A stretch of DNA of 64,000 nucleotides from Cognatishimia sp. MH4019 (lineage in GTDB: Bacteria > Pseudomonadota > Alphaproteobacteria > Rhodobacterales > Rhodobacteraceae), in the NCBI RefSeq assembly GCF_020177595.1, contig NZ_JAHTBL010000001.1, positions 372,001-436,000 on the forward strand, read 5' to 3'. The notes beneath the pieces are model-generated. The model had not been told where the DNA came from. It saw only the letters and a program-made list of their open reading frames with translations, and made no database searches. Positions 1 through 8,044 of this stretch are shown here, one piece after another (the stretch's first letter is position 1; each line of letters starts with the position of its first letter). Position numbers and translations under genes: made by a program.

Positions 1-534
1 GGGGCGACAAATTTTGGCGTGACCATTCACACCATGCGCCGCCTTGGGCTGGATCTGGATGGTGACGGGTCGATCACGACGGCAGACGTGAAACAGCTCA
101 GCCGTGACCAAGCCATCGGGATTTTCGTAGAGCATTACTTCATCCGCCCGCAGATCGCGCAATTGCCCGAGACCCTCCATTCGAGCGTCTTCGACATGTA
201 TGTCAACGCAGGCGCCAATGCGGTGAAAATCCTGCAGCGTCTTCTGGGCCAGATGGGCTTTCCGGTCGCCGTCGATGGCGTGCTGGGGCCGAAATCGCTT
301 GAGGCGGCAGCCCGTGCGGCCAAGGCTGCCCCGCACCACCTAGCAGATGCTTACGGCATCGCACGGCGCAATTACTATTACGCATTGGCCGACCGTCGCC
401 GTGCCAGCCGCAAATATGCGCGCCGGCGGGATGGTGGCAAGGGCGGCTGGATCACCCGGGCCGAGGAATTCATGGCCCCGCAATATCACTTCAGCGCAGC
501 ACAGCATCGCGAAAGGGTTTCCGCATGGGATTGA
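1..534 (+). CDS. GH108-family peptidoglycan hydrolase (GTA/phage-type endolysin), 5' truncated by window edge
   Basis: The reading frame is open from base 1. The first in-frame GTG (19) is not the real start, because the codons before it already encode a family-typical GATNFGVTI stretch. The N-terminal catalytic Glu region of GH108 N-acetylmuramidases therefore lies outside the window. Just inside is an EF-hand-like loop (DLDGDGSITTAD), and the C-terminal half carries a peptidoglycan-binding-type segment (DMYVNAGANAVKILQRLLG, then VDGVLGPKSLEAA), as in the PG_binding_3 part of this family. The product would cleave the murein glycan strand during lysis. It overlaps the holin gene by 10 nt. In Rhodobacter capsulatus an endolysin/holin pair of this type releases the gene transfer agent; assigning this pair to GTA rather than to a prophage is an inference. 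Confidence 0.85.
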   Translation, partial: GATNFGVTIHTMRRLGLDLDGDGSITTADVKQLSRDQAIGIFVEHYFIRPQIAQLPETLHSSVFDMYVNAGANAVKILQRLLGQMGFPVAVDGVLGPKSLEAAARAAKAAPHHLADAYGIARRNYYYALADRRRASRKYARRRDGGKGGWITRAEEFMAPQYHFSAAQHRERVSAWD

Positions 535-1103
535 TCGACCGTCTATTCGGTCTGGTCTTCGGATCAGGCAATGTCGTGCGGGAAACCGCAGAAGTGTTTC
601 GCGAAAACGCCGAGAAATCGGCGCAACGGGGCGCAGACCTGCGCGAAGCCGCGATGGCGCAATTCGGTGCGGAATTTACCGTTGCGCGCCAAGGCCGGTT
701 CGATCGCCTTGTTGACGGTCTCAACCGTTTGCCGCGCCCGGCTTTGGCCTTTGGTACGTTGGGTCTTTTCGTGGCCGCGATGATCGACCCGATCTGGTTC
801 GCCTCGCGGATGACCGGCATCGCATTGGTCCCAGAACCGCTTTGGTGGCTATTGGGCGCGATTGTGTCGTTTTACTTCGGTGCGCGGCATCAGGTCAAAG
901 GCCACGCCTTTCAGCGCAGCATCGCCGCCACGTTGGCCCAAGTGCCAGCGGTGATCGAGACACAGGCGAAGCTGGCCAAGCTGAGCGACCGCACCCCCGG
1001 CAGCGCCGCTACCGGATCAGACGCTTCGGTTGCGTTATCTGCGCTGTCACCCACGCATAACGCCGCCTTAGAGCACTGGCGGATTCAACGTCGCGCACCA
1101 TAA
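525..1103 (+). CDS. 3-TM holin family protein (GTA holin type)
   Basis: The protein has 192 residues: an amphipathic N-terminal part, hydrophobic segments near residues 71-90 and 105-120 separated by a short loop (DPIWFASRMTG), and a C-terminal segment VPAVIETQAKLAKL that may be helical. This matches the layout of the 'holin of 3TMs, for gene-transfer release' family. A holin would form inner-membrane lesions that let the upstream endolysin reach the murein. The start codon lies inside the endolysin 3' end, which implies translational coupling. No capsid or tail gene is near, consistent with the separate lysis locus of Rhodobacterales GTAs, though the upstream flank is not visible. Confidence 0.8.
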   Translation: MGLIDRLFGLVFGSGNVVRETAEVFRENAEKSAQRGADLREAAMAQFGAEFTVARQGRFDRLVDGLNRLPRPALAFGTLGLFVAAMIDPIWFASRMTGIALVPEPLWWLLGAIVSFYFGARHQVKGHAFQRSIAATLAQVPAVIETQAKLAKLSDRTPGSAATGSDASVALSALSPTHNAALEHWRIQRRAP

Positions 1104-1128
1104 CGCTCTTCGCGAAAAGGAGGTCCGA

Positions 1129-1335
1129 ATGGATCCTGAAATTCTACGCGCCATAGATGCGCGTCTGCATGCTCTTGAGACCAAAGGCGCTGTCGATGAG
1201 GTGCATCGTATCAATGTCGAAACCCGTCTGAGCGGGATCGAAGATACTCAGAAATGGCTGGTCCGTCTTATCCTGGGCGCTTGGATCATGTCCGCCGTAG
1301 CTTACGCGATTAAGGGAGGGTTCGTCCTTGGTTAA
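1129..1335 (+). CDS. Small XhlA-like membrane protein of the lysis cassette
   Basis: A 68-residue protein with a strong ribosome binding site (AAAAGGAGG, about 6 nt before ATG). Residues 1-43 are charged and probably coiled-coil (DARLHALETKGAVDEVHRIN, then RLSGIEDTQKW); residues 44-62 form one transmembrane helix (LVRLILGAWIMSAVAYAIKG). An N-terminal coiled coil followed by a KWL-containing C-terminal helix is the layout of XhlA-type proteins, which assist holin and endolysin in phage-like lysis. Its place 25 nt after the holin supports a lysis role. The family match is by pattern only. Confidence 0.65.
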   Translation: MDPEILRAIDARLHALETKGAVDEVHRINVETRLSGIEDTQKWLVRLILGAWIMSAVAYAIKGGFVLG

Positions 1336-1726
1336 GATACTCGTCATATCATTATTCCTCAGCGTCGCGGTCTTTTTGCGCAGCGTCGGCGGCTATGTGG
1401 AGGGATATCTCTTTCCGGTCGTGACACCCGGGCAGATTGAACGGATCGACTTTGTAGACGGGATCAGCGTTCGCATCTGGGGGAATTCTGCACGGCTGCG
1501 CCAATGCCAATTCAACCGTCTCGAATGGCGGTTGGGGGATCGGCACGCTTATTCGGTCGTCGATCTGGCCTTTGAAGAGTCTGCAAAGGTGCGTGCGAGT
1601 GGCGATTTTTCGTTCGGCCCATGGCGTTTGCACCTGACGCAAAAGCAACTGCGCGAGCGTTCCTATGCGTGGGTCTATCACCGATGTCACTGGCTGTGGC
1701 TGACCCGGTCCCGCTTTTACGGCTAA
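1328..1726 (+). CDS. Hypothetical membrane-anchored protein
   Basis: A 132-residue protein starting with TTG (1328) that overlaps the preceding stop by 8 nt, so it is probably the fourth gene of the same unit. It has an N-terminal hydrophobic helix (VKILVISLFLSVAVFL) followed by a soluble domain of about 105 residues rich in Trp, Arg and Tyr (for example RLEWRLGDRHAYSVVDLAF and YAWVYHRCHWLWLTRS). I do not recognise the family. A single N-terminal anchor suggests the domain faces the periplasm. An alternative start further in would remove the membrane helix. Confidence 0.6.
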   Translation: MVKILVISLFLSVAVFLRSVGGYVEGYLFPVVTPGQIERIDFVDGISVRIWGNSARLRQCQFNRLEWRLGDRHAYSVVDLAFEESAKVRASGDFSFGPWRLHLTQKQLRERSYAWVYHRCHWLWLTRSRFYG

Positions 1727-1743
1727 CTCCACATTTTTTTGAG

Positions 1744-1773
1744 CGCCCTGCGACAGTATTGCGGGGCGTTTGT
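1744..1773 (+). terminator. Hairpin terminator after the lysis cassette
   Basis: CGCCCTGC (1744-1751) pairs with GCGGGGCG (1761-1768), giving an 8-bp stem with one G-T pair and a 9-nt loop. The + strand side has only a short T run (TTTGT); the other side has seven T's for − strand reading. It separates the cassette from ccmF. Confidence 0.5.
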
Positions 1774-1809
1774 CGTTGCGCTGCCGCGTGCGGGCTCTAA
1801 ATTCAGGTC

Positions 1810-3783
1810 ATGATTACAGAGCTTGGTCACTTCGCCCTCGTCCTGGCTTTCGCGGTTGCGATTGTCCAGATGATCGTTCCTTTGGTCGGCGCCCAAAAGG
1901 GCTGGCGAAGTTGGATGGCTGTGGCAGAGCCTGCGGCGACAGCGCAGTTCCTGCTGACGGCATTCGCCTTTGCCGCTTTGACCTATGCCTTTGTCGTTTC
2001 GGATTTCTCGCTCAGGCTGGTCTTTCTGAACTCCCATACTGACAAACCGATGCTTTACAAAGTCACCGGTGTCTGGGGAAATCATGAAGGGTCGCTGCTG
2101 CTTTGGGTCGTGATCCTGACGCTTTTCGGCGCCATGGCCGCATGGTTTGGTGGCAATTTGCCCCCCACATTGCGCGCTCGCGTGCTTGCCGTGCAATCGT
2201 CGGTCGCGGTGGCCTTCTTTGCGTTCATGATCTTCACATCGAACCCGTTTTTGCGCCTCGCCGTGCCACCCTTTGACGGGCAAGACCTGAACCCGCTCTT
2301 GCAAGATCCCGGTTTGGCCTTCCACCCGCCGTTCCTCTATCTCGGCTATGTCGGCCTCTCTATGAGCTTTTCCTTCGCCGTCGCCGCCTTGATCGAAGGC
2401 CGCGTAGATGCCGCCTGGGGCCGCTGGGTGCGCCCATGGGCGCTGGCGGCGTGGCTTTTCCTGACCATCGGCATCGGCCTTGGATCCTGGTGGGCCTATT
2501 ACGAGCTTGGCTGGGGTGGCTTCTGGTTCTGGGACCCGGTCGAGAACGCATCGTTTATGCCTTGGCTGATCGCCGCTGCCCTGCTGCATTCCGCTATCGT
2601 GGTTGAGAAACGTGAAGCGCTGAAAAGCTGGACGATCCTTCTGGCGATCCTCGCGTTTGGCTTCTCGCTGATCGGGACTTTCATTGTGCGCTCGGGCGTG
2701 CTGACATCCGTTCACGCTTTCGCCAATGACCCGGAACGAGGCGTCTGGATCCTGCTGATCCTCGGCATTTTCATGGGCGGTGCGCTGACGCTTTATGCCT
2801 TCCGGGCAGGAACGATGGAAGCGAAGGGCGTCTTCTCCCTCGTCTCTCGCGAAAGCGCTTTGGTGATGAATAATCTGCTGCTGGCGGTGGGCTGTTTCGT
2901 GGTCTTCATCGGCACGATCTGGCCTCTTGTGGCCGAGCTGTTCCTCGATCGAACGCTCTCTGTCGGCCCGCCTTTCTTCGAGATGGCGTTTACCCCGTTC
3001 ATGGTCGTGCTGGCCGCGATTTTACCGCTGGGCTCGGTGCTGCCTTGGAAGCGGGCCAAACTGGGCAAGCAAGCGAAAGCCCTCTGGCCGGTTTTCTTCG
3101 TGGCCCTCGCGCTGGCCGCACTGGCATGGGCGATGCAAACGGGGCGCTCCGCCCTTGGCCCGGTCGGCGTCTTTCTTGGCGCTTGGCTCGTCTTCGGCGC
3201 GATTGCTGAACTCTGGACCCGCTCGGGCAAAGGGGAAGCGCGCTTGCGTCGCCTTAAGAACCTGCCGCGCGCGGATTGGGGCAAGGCCGTCGCCCATGCG
3301 GGTTTCGGCATCACCTGCCTCGGCATCGCAGGCCTGATGGCGTGGGAGGTCGAGGACATCCGCGTCGCGCAAATCGGAGAGACCTATACAGTCGGCAATA
3401 TCGAAGTGACCTTGCAAGACGTCCAGCAAGTCCAGGGGCCGAACTATATCTCGACCATGGGCTTTGTCGCCTTTGGCCGTGACGGCGAACAGTTCAGTCA
3501 GGTGACACCCGAAAAACGCATCTATCCCGTGGCCTCCATGCCCACGACGGAGGCCGGCATCGCCAATGGCTTCCTGCGCGATGTCTATGTCGTGCTGGGC
3601 GATCCGCAAAGCAGCGGCGGTTGGGCCGTGCGCACCTATATCAAGCCGCTGGCCAACTGGATTTGGGCGGGCTGTATCATCATGTCGCTCGGTGGTGCGC
3701 TCAGCCTGACCGATCGCCGCTTCCGCGTCGCTGCTGGCGCACGGCGGACACGTCGCACCCCTGACGCCGTGCCTGCCGAATGA
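1810..3783 (+). CDS. ccmF: Cytochrome c maturation heme lyase subunit CcmF
   Basis: CcmF is the integral membrane core of the System I heme ligation machine that attaches heme to apocytochromes c in the periplasm. The 657-residue length is normal for the family. The heme-handling tryptophan-rich WWD region is clear at about residues 225-245 (GSWWAYYELGWGGFWFWDP), and many hydrophobic helices lie on both sides. The protein starts MITELGHFALVLA, typical of CcmF. Its stop overlaps the ccmH start in ATGA, so the two are translationally coupled. Other ccm genes (ccmABCDEGI) are not in the window. Confidence 0.96.
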   Translation: MITELGHFALVLAFAVAIVQMIVPLVGAQKGWRSWMAVAEPAATAQFLLTAFAFAALTYAFVVSDFSLRLVFLNSHTDKPMLYKVTGVWGNHEGSLLLWVVILTLFGAMAAWFGGNLPPTLRARVLAVQSSVAVAFFAFMIFTSNPFLRLAVPPFDGQDLNPLLQDPGLAFHPPFLYLGYVGLSMSFSFAVAALIEGRVDAAWGRWVRPWALAAWLFLTIGIGLGSWWAYYELGWGGFWFWDPVENASFMPWLIAAALLHSAIVVEKREALKSWTILLAILAFGFSLIGTFIVRSGVLTSVHAFANDPERGVWILLILGIFMGGALTLYAFRAGTMEAKGVFSLVSRESALVMNNLLLAVGCFVVFIGTIWPLVAELFLDRTLSVGPPFFEMAFTPFMVVLAAILPLGSVLPWKRAKLGKQAKALWPVFFVALALAALAWAMQTGRSALGPVGVFLGAWLVFGAIAELWTRSGKGEARLRRLKNLPRADWGKAVAHAGFGITCLGIAGLMAWEVEDIRVAQIGETYTVGNIEVTLQDVQQVQGPNYISTMGFVAFGRDGEQFSQVTPEKRIYPVASMPTTEAGIANGFLRDVYVVLGDPQSSGGWAVRTYIKPLANWIWAGCIIMSLGGALSLTDRRFRVAAGARRTRRTPDAVPAE

Positions 3784-4232
3784 TCCGCGCGTTGCTCATC
3801 TGGGTGCTGCTGGCCACACCTGTCTTGGCTCTGGACCCAAGCGAGCTGTTGCAGGACCCAGTCCTGGAAGACCGCGCGCGCGAAATCTCCAAAGGGCTGC
3901 GCTGCCCGGTCTGCCAGAACGAGTCCATCGACGAAAGCAACGCGACGGTCGCTCAAGACCTGCGCGCGCTGGTGCGCGAGCGCCTCTTGGCGGGCGACAG
4001 CAATACAGAAGTCGTGGACTTCGTTGTGGATCGCTACGGTGAATACGTCCTGCTGAACCCGCAAACCACCGGTGCGAACCTTGCTCTTTGGCTTGCCGGC
4101 CCCGCCATGCTGCTGCTCGGCGCGGGCGTTGCCGGTGTCTATATCCGCCGCCGGGACGCGCAGCCGAAAGAGCAAGCGGGCGTGCTCAGCAAGGAAGAAG
4201 CCGCGCGCCTTTCGAAAATTCTCGACGACTGA
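3780..4232 (+). CDS. ccmH: Cytochrome c maturation thiol-disulfide protein CcmH (CycL type)
   Basis: CcmH reduces the CXXCH cysteines of apocytochrome c and works with CcmF in heme ligation. The 150-residue protein has a signal/anchor segment (residues 1-18), the diagnostic LRCPVCQN motif (Cys42 and Cys45), a three-helix domain and a C-terminal membrane helix (about residues 101-121). It lacks the TPR extension, so it is the short form with CcmI expected elsewhere. The start codon overlaps the ccmF stop by 4 nt. Confidence 0.95.
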   Translation: MIRALLIWVLLATPVLALDPSELLQDPVLEDRAREISKGLRCPVCQNESIDESNATVAQDLRALVRERLLAGDSNTEVVDFVVDRYGEYVLLNPQTTGANLALWLAGPAMLLLGAGVAGVYIRRRDAQPKEQAGVLSKEEAARLSKILDD

Positions 4233-4298
4233 CGCACGGTTTCGCTTTCGCGTTCTGAACTGGTCCGTATGGTTCTTCCAAGAAATGAGGAGCCCGAC

Positions 4299-5075
4299 AT
4301 GGACTATACCGCCATCACCTACACTGTCCGCGATGATATCGCGGTTCTGACCTTGAACCGTCCGGACGTGATGAACGCGCTGAACAGCCAAATGCGCGCC
4401 GAGATCACCCATGCGGTCAAAGCCGCCGCTGATGAGTCCCGCGTTTTGGTGATGACCGGCAGCGGCACATCCTTCTGCTCCGGCCAGGATCTGGGCGACA
4501 GTGGCTCTGCGGCGAATCTTGATCTGGAGCGCACCTTGCGCGACGAATACGTCCCAATGCTGCGCGCGATCTTCGACAGCCCCATCCCTACGATCTGTGC
4601 GGTCAACGGTGCGGCTGCCGGGGCAGGGGCCAACCTTGCACTGGCCGCCGATGTGGTCATCGCAACCGAAAGCGCCTTCTTCTTGCAAGCCTTCACCCGC
4701 ATCGGCCTGATCCCCGACGCAGGTGGCACCTATTGGCTCCCCCGCCAGATGGGCGCGGCAAAAGCGATGGGCGCGGCCTTGTTTGCCGATAAGATCACCG
4801 CCAGCGAGGCCAGCCAAATGGGCATGATCTATGAGGCGATCCCCGACGCGACGTTCGAGGCTCATTGGAAAGCCCGCGCGGCCAAGCTCGCCCAAGGGCC
4901 GACCGTTGCCTACCAACATCTCAAAACTGCGATCCGTGGCTCCTTTGAGAACTCGCTCGATGATCAACTTGCGCTTGAAGCCAAACTGCAAGGCGCTTGT
5001 GGCAAAACCCGCGACTTCCAGGAAGGCGTTATGGCATTTCTGGAAAAACGCCCGGCCAATTACGAAGGCCGCTGA
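4299..5075 (+). CDS. Enoyl-CoA hydratase/isomerase family protein (PaaG-like)
   Basis: A crotonase-fold enzyme of 258 residues. The start at 4299 is preferred over the in-frame ATG at 4269 because GAGGAG lies 7 nt upstream of it. Visible family features are the substrate loop CSGQDLGD, the oxyanion-hole turn AVNGAAAGAGANLALAAD, and FTRIGLIPDAGGTYWLPR. An Asp in IPDAGG where classical hydratases have Glu is typical of isomerase/PaaG-like members, so isomerisation of a CoA ester is likelier than plain hydration. The C-terminus (GVMAFLEKRPANYEGR) is typical. It stands 66 nt after ccmH and may be read through from it; a terminator follows. Confidence 0.88.
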   Translation: MDYTAITYTVRDDIAVLTLNRPDVMNALNSQMRAEITHAVKAAADESRVLVMTGSGTSFCSGQDLGDSGSAANLDLERTLRDEYVPMLRAIFDSPIPTICAVNGAAAGAGANLALAADVVIATESAFFLQAFTRIGLIPDAGGTYWLPRQMGAAKAMGAALFADKITASEASQMGMIYEAIPDATFEAHWKARAAKLAQGPTVAYQHLKTAIRGSFENSLDDQLALEAKLQGACGKTRDFQEGVMAFLEKRPANYEGR

Positions 5076-5109
5076 CGTTCTTTTGTCCTTAAATACCTCC
5101 GCCGGAGGC

Positions 5110-5138
5110 AAAAAGGGCACCCACCGGGTGCCCTTTTT
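5110..5138. terminator. Bidirectional intrinsic terminator between convergent genes
   Basis: AAAAAGGGCACCC (5110-5122) and GGGTGCCCTTTTT (5126-5138) form a perfect 13-bp hairpin with a 3-nt loop. The A and T tracts let it work for both the rightward hydratase gene and leftward gltA. Confidence 0.9.
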
Positions 5139-5176
5139 CAATCAATAAAAGACATGCGCGTCAGCGCACTTTTAAA

Positions 5177-6472
5177 TCACCGGTTCTCGATATCGGTATA
5201 GTCGCGCAAGGTCTCGCCTTGATACAATTGACGCGGGCGCCCGATTTTCATCTGCGGGTCCGAGATCATCTCTTTCCACTGCGAAATCCAGCCCACTGTG
5301 CGGCTTAGCGCAAAGATCGGCGTGAACATCGAAGTGGGGAAGCCCATCGCTTCCAGGATGATCCCCGAATAGAAGTCCACATTCGGGAACAGCTTCTTGT
5401 CCGCGAAATACGGATCGGCCAACGCCGCCGCTTCCAGTTCCTTGGCGACTTGAAGAACAGGATTATTCTCAACCCCCAGCAGGTCCAGCACTTCGTCGGC
5501 GGACTGTTTCATCACCTTCGCGCGCGGATCAAAGTTCTTGTAGACGCGGTGGCCGAAGCCCATCAGGCGGAACGGGTCGTCCTTGTCTTTGGCGCGGGCG
5601 ATATATTCCGGAATACGGTCAACCGAGCCGATTTCCTGAAGCATCTCAAGGCAAGCCTGGTTTGCACCACCATGGGCCGGTCCCCAAAGGCACGCAACAC
5701 CGGCGGCGATACAAGCAAACGGGTTCGCGCCGGACGAGGACGCCAGACGCACGGTCGAGGTTGATGCGTTCTGCTCGTGATCCGCATGCAGCGTAAAGAT
5801 GCGGTCCATCGCACGGCTCAGGATCGGATTGACCTGATAATCCTCGGCCGGCACCGCAAAGCACATGCGCAGGAAGTTGGACGCATAGTCGATGTCATTG
5901 CGCGGATAAACGAAGGGCTGACCGATCGTGTATTTATAGGCCATTGCTGCAATCGTCGGCATCTTCGCGATGAGCCGGATCGAAGCCACTTCGCGCTGCC
6001 ACGGGTCCGAGATGTCGGTGCTGTCGTGATAGAACGCAGACATAGCGCCAACCACGCCGACCATGACGGCCATCGGGTGCGCATCGCGACGGAAGCCACG
6101 GAAGAAATTCATCATCTGCTCGTGCAGCATCGTGTGATTGGTCACACGGCTTTCAAAATCCTCCAACTGCTCGGGGGAGGGCAGTTCGCCATAAAGCAGC
6201 AGATAGCACACTTCGAGATAGTGCGATTTGCCCGCCAGCTGATCAATCGGGTAACCGCGATGCAACAACTCCCCTTTGCCGCCGTCAATATAGGTGATGG
6301 TGCTGTCGCAAGCCGCCGTCGATGTGAAGCCCGGATCATAGGTGAACAAACCCGTCTCGCCATAAAGCTTGCGGATGTCGATCACATCGGGGCCAACGGA
6401 GCCTGAATAAATCGGCAAATCATAGGATTGACCGTCAATCGTGAGCGTTGCGGTTTTTGTGCTTTCGGCCAT
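5177..6472 (-). CDS. gltA: Citrate synthase (type II)
   Basis: Condenses acetyl-CoA and oxaloacetate to citrate at the entry of the TCA cycle. The 431-residue length and N-terminal beta domain ([20 protein letters not shown]) are those of the Gram-negative hexameric, NADH-sensitive type. Catalytic motifs are visible: [22 protein letters not shown] and [14 protein letters not shown] (His near residue 308). An AGAGGGA ribosome binding site precedes the ATG. It is a single-gene unit that ends at the bidirectional terminator at 5110-5138. Confidence 0.97.
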   Translation of the reverse strand: MAESTKTATLTIDGQSYDLPIYSGSVGPDVIDIRKLYGETGLFTYDPGFTSTAACDSTITYIDGGKGELLHRGYPIDQLAGKSHYLEVCYLLLYGELPSPEQLEDFESRVTNHTMLHEQMMNFFRGFRRDAHPMAVMVGVVGAMSAFYHDSTDISDPWQREVASIRLIAKMPTIAAMAYKYTIGQPFVYPRNDIDYASNFLRMCFAVPAEDYQVNPILSRAMDRIFTLHADHEQNASTSTVRLASSSGANPFACIAAGVACLWGPAHGGANQACLEMLQEIGSVDRIPEYIARAKDKDDPFRLMGFGHRVYKNFDPRAKVMKQSADEVLDLLGVENNPVLQVAKELEAAALADPYFADKKLFPNVDFYSGIILEAMGFPTSMFTPIFALSRTVGWISQWKEMISDPQMKIGRPRQLYQGETLRDYTDIENR

Positions 6473-6566
6473 ATCTGTCCCTCTATCTCATGGCGCGGGG
6501 CGGATGCCTCGCGCGCGGCGTTGTGCTGCCTGACTGGGGTTAGACCGAACTGGTTAACGCTTTATG

Positions 6567-7976
6567 TCAGGTGCTTGCGTCCGTGAGACGCGCGAGTGTT
6601 TCGTCCCGCCCGATCACAAGCATCATATCGAAGACGCTGGGGGTGACGGAGCGTCCAGCCAGAGCTGCGCGCAGGGGTCCCGCGAGCTTGCCCAGCTTGG
6701 TGCCATGCGCCTCTGCGACGGCAGCAACAGCCTCCTCCAGCGTGTCTCGGGACCAGCTAGCATTTTGCAGATGCGGCGTCAATTCTGACAGTATACCACG
6801 GGATACATCGTCGAGCAGCTTCGCCGCCTTCTCATCGGGCTCAAAGGGGCGTGATCCCAGAACAAAGTAAGCTTTTTCAAGAAGTTCCGGAAATGTCCGC
6901 GCGCGCTCCTTGAGGCAATACATCGCATCTCCCAATCCCGTCATCTGCGTTTCCGTAAGGGCAGGTTGCCCACTTGCGGCCAGATAAGACGCGATTTCTT
7001 GCTGCAACGCGGCATCATCGGTAACGGCGATATGCTGACCGCTGAGATTCTCCAGCTTTTTGAAGTCAAACCGGGCGGCGGATTTACCAATCCCGTCCGT
7101 GCCGAACCACTCGATGGCCTGCGCATCGGTGAAGAACTCGTCATCCCCATGGCTCCAGCCCAGCCGCGCCAGATAGTTGCGCATGCCCGCCGCAGAGTAA
7201 CCCATGGCCTGATATTCCTCGACCCCCAGCGCGCCATGACGCTTGGACAGTTTCTTGCCGTCGGGGCCGTGGATTAGCGGGATATGAGCGTAAACGGGCA
7301 GGGGCCAACCCATCGCTTTATAGATCAGTGATTGACGCGCGGCATTGGCCAGATGGTCGTCCCCGCGAATAACATGGGTGACACCCATATCGTAGTCGTC
7401 CACGACTACAGCAAGCATATAGACCGGTGACCCGTCCGAGCGCAGCAACACCATGTCGTCGAGTTGATCGTTCTGCCACGTCACAGTGCCTTGCACTTCA
7501 TCCTCAATCACCGTCGCCCCCTCGCGCGGCGCTTTCAGACGCACGACGAAAGGCGCATCCGGGTGTTCGGACGGATCCACATCGCGCCATGGCGAGCGGA
7601 AGAGCGTGGACTTGCCATCAGCCTTGGCCGCTTCGCGAAAGGCCGTAATCTCTTCGGGGGTTGAGAAGCACTTATACGCATTGCCCTCGGCCAGCATCTG
7701 ATGCGCCACTTCTGCATGACGGTCCCGCCGTCCCCACTGGCTGACCGCATCACCATCATGATCCAACCCGAGCCAAGCCATACCGCGCAAGATCGCGTCG
7801 GTCGCCTCAGGGGTCGAGCGTGCGCGGTCCGTATCCTCAATGCGCAGCAAAAATTTCCCGCCGCGTCCGCGTGCATAAAGCCAATTGAACAGCGCCGTGC
7901 GTGCGCCGCCAATATGCAGATACCCGGTCGGAGAGGGGGCAAAGCGGGTCACAACAGGCGGGGTGGAAGCGGACAT
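6567..7976 (-). CDS. gltX: Glutamyl-tRNA synthetase
   Basis: Charges tRNA-Glu in the cytoplasm. The 469-residue class I synthetase has the HIGH-type motif HIGG at residues 21-24 ([18 protein letters not shown]) and the KLSKR motif at about residues 241-245 ([10 protein letters not shown]). The anticodon-binding domain fills the C-terminal third. Many alphaproteobacteria have two GltX paralogues; a discriminating or non-discriminating nature cannot be read by eye. It is divergent from comEC with only 68 nt between the starts. Confidence 0.96.
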   Translation of the reverse strand: MSASTPPVVTRFAPSPTGYLHIGGARTALFNWLYARGRGGKFLLRIEDTDRARSTPEATDAILRGMAWLGLDHDGDAVSQWGRRDRHAEVAHQMLAEGNAYKCFSTPEEITAFREAAKADGKSTLFRSPWRDVDPSEHPDAPFVVRLKAPREGATVIEDEVQGTVTWQNDQLDDMVLLRSDGSPVYMLAVVVDDYDMGVTHVIRGDDHLANAARQSLIYKAMGWPLPVYAHIPLIHGPDGKKLSKRHGALGVEEYQAMGYSAAGMRNYLARLGWSHGDDEFFTDAQAIEWFGTDGIGKSAARFDFKKLENLSGQHIAVTDDAALQQEIASYLAASGQPALTETQMTGLGDAMYCLKERARTFPELLEKAYFVLGSRPFEPDEKAAKLLDDVSRGILSELTPHLQNASWSRDTLEEAVAAVAEAHGTKLGKLAGPLRAALAGRSVTPSVFDMMLVIGRDETLARLTDAST

Positions 7977-8004
7977 GGTTAACCTTTCGGTAAGGCGGAT
8001 TTGG

Positions 8005-8019
8005 TTAAAGGGGGATTAA
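8005..8019 (+). promoter_or_regulatory. CtrA-type binding site in the gltX-comEC intergenic region
   Basis: TTAA (8005-8008), seven bases, TTAA (8016-8019): the canonical TTAA-N7-TTAA full site for the CtrA response regulator, ending 25 nt before the comEC start. A second half-matching site (TTAA at 7979-7982, then GTAA after 7 nt) lies beside the gltX start. Competence and GTA genes of Rhodobacterales are known CtrA targets; binding here is inferred. Confidence 0.6.
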
Positions 8020-8044
8020 CGGCAGGTGAAAGGGATCACAAGGC

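Noticed and set aside
1-1726. Prophage remnant
   Set aside because: No integrase, capsid or tail genes are visible and the genes have host-like composition; the GTA-type lysis locus is a better fit, although the left flank is outside the window.
3636-5141. A 501-codon open frame on the − strand opposite ccmF, ccmH and the hydratase gene
   Set aside because: It runs through three convincing + strand genes and through the terminator at 5110-5138.
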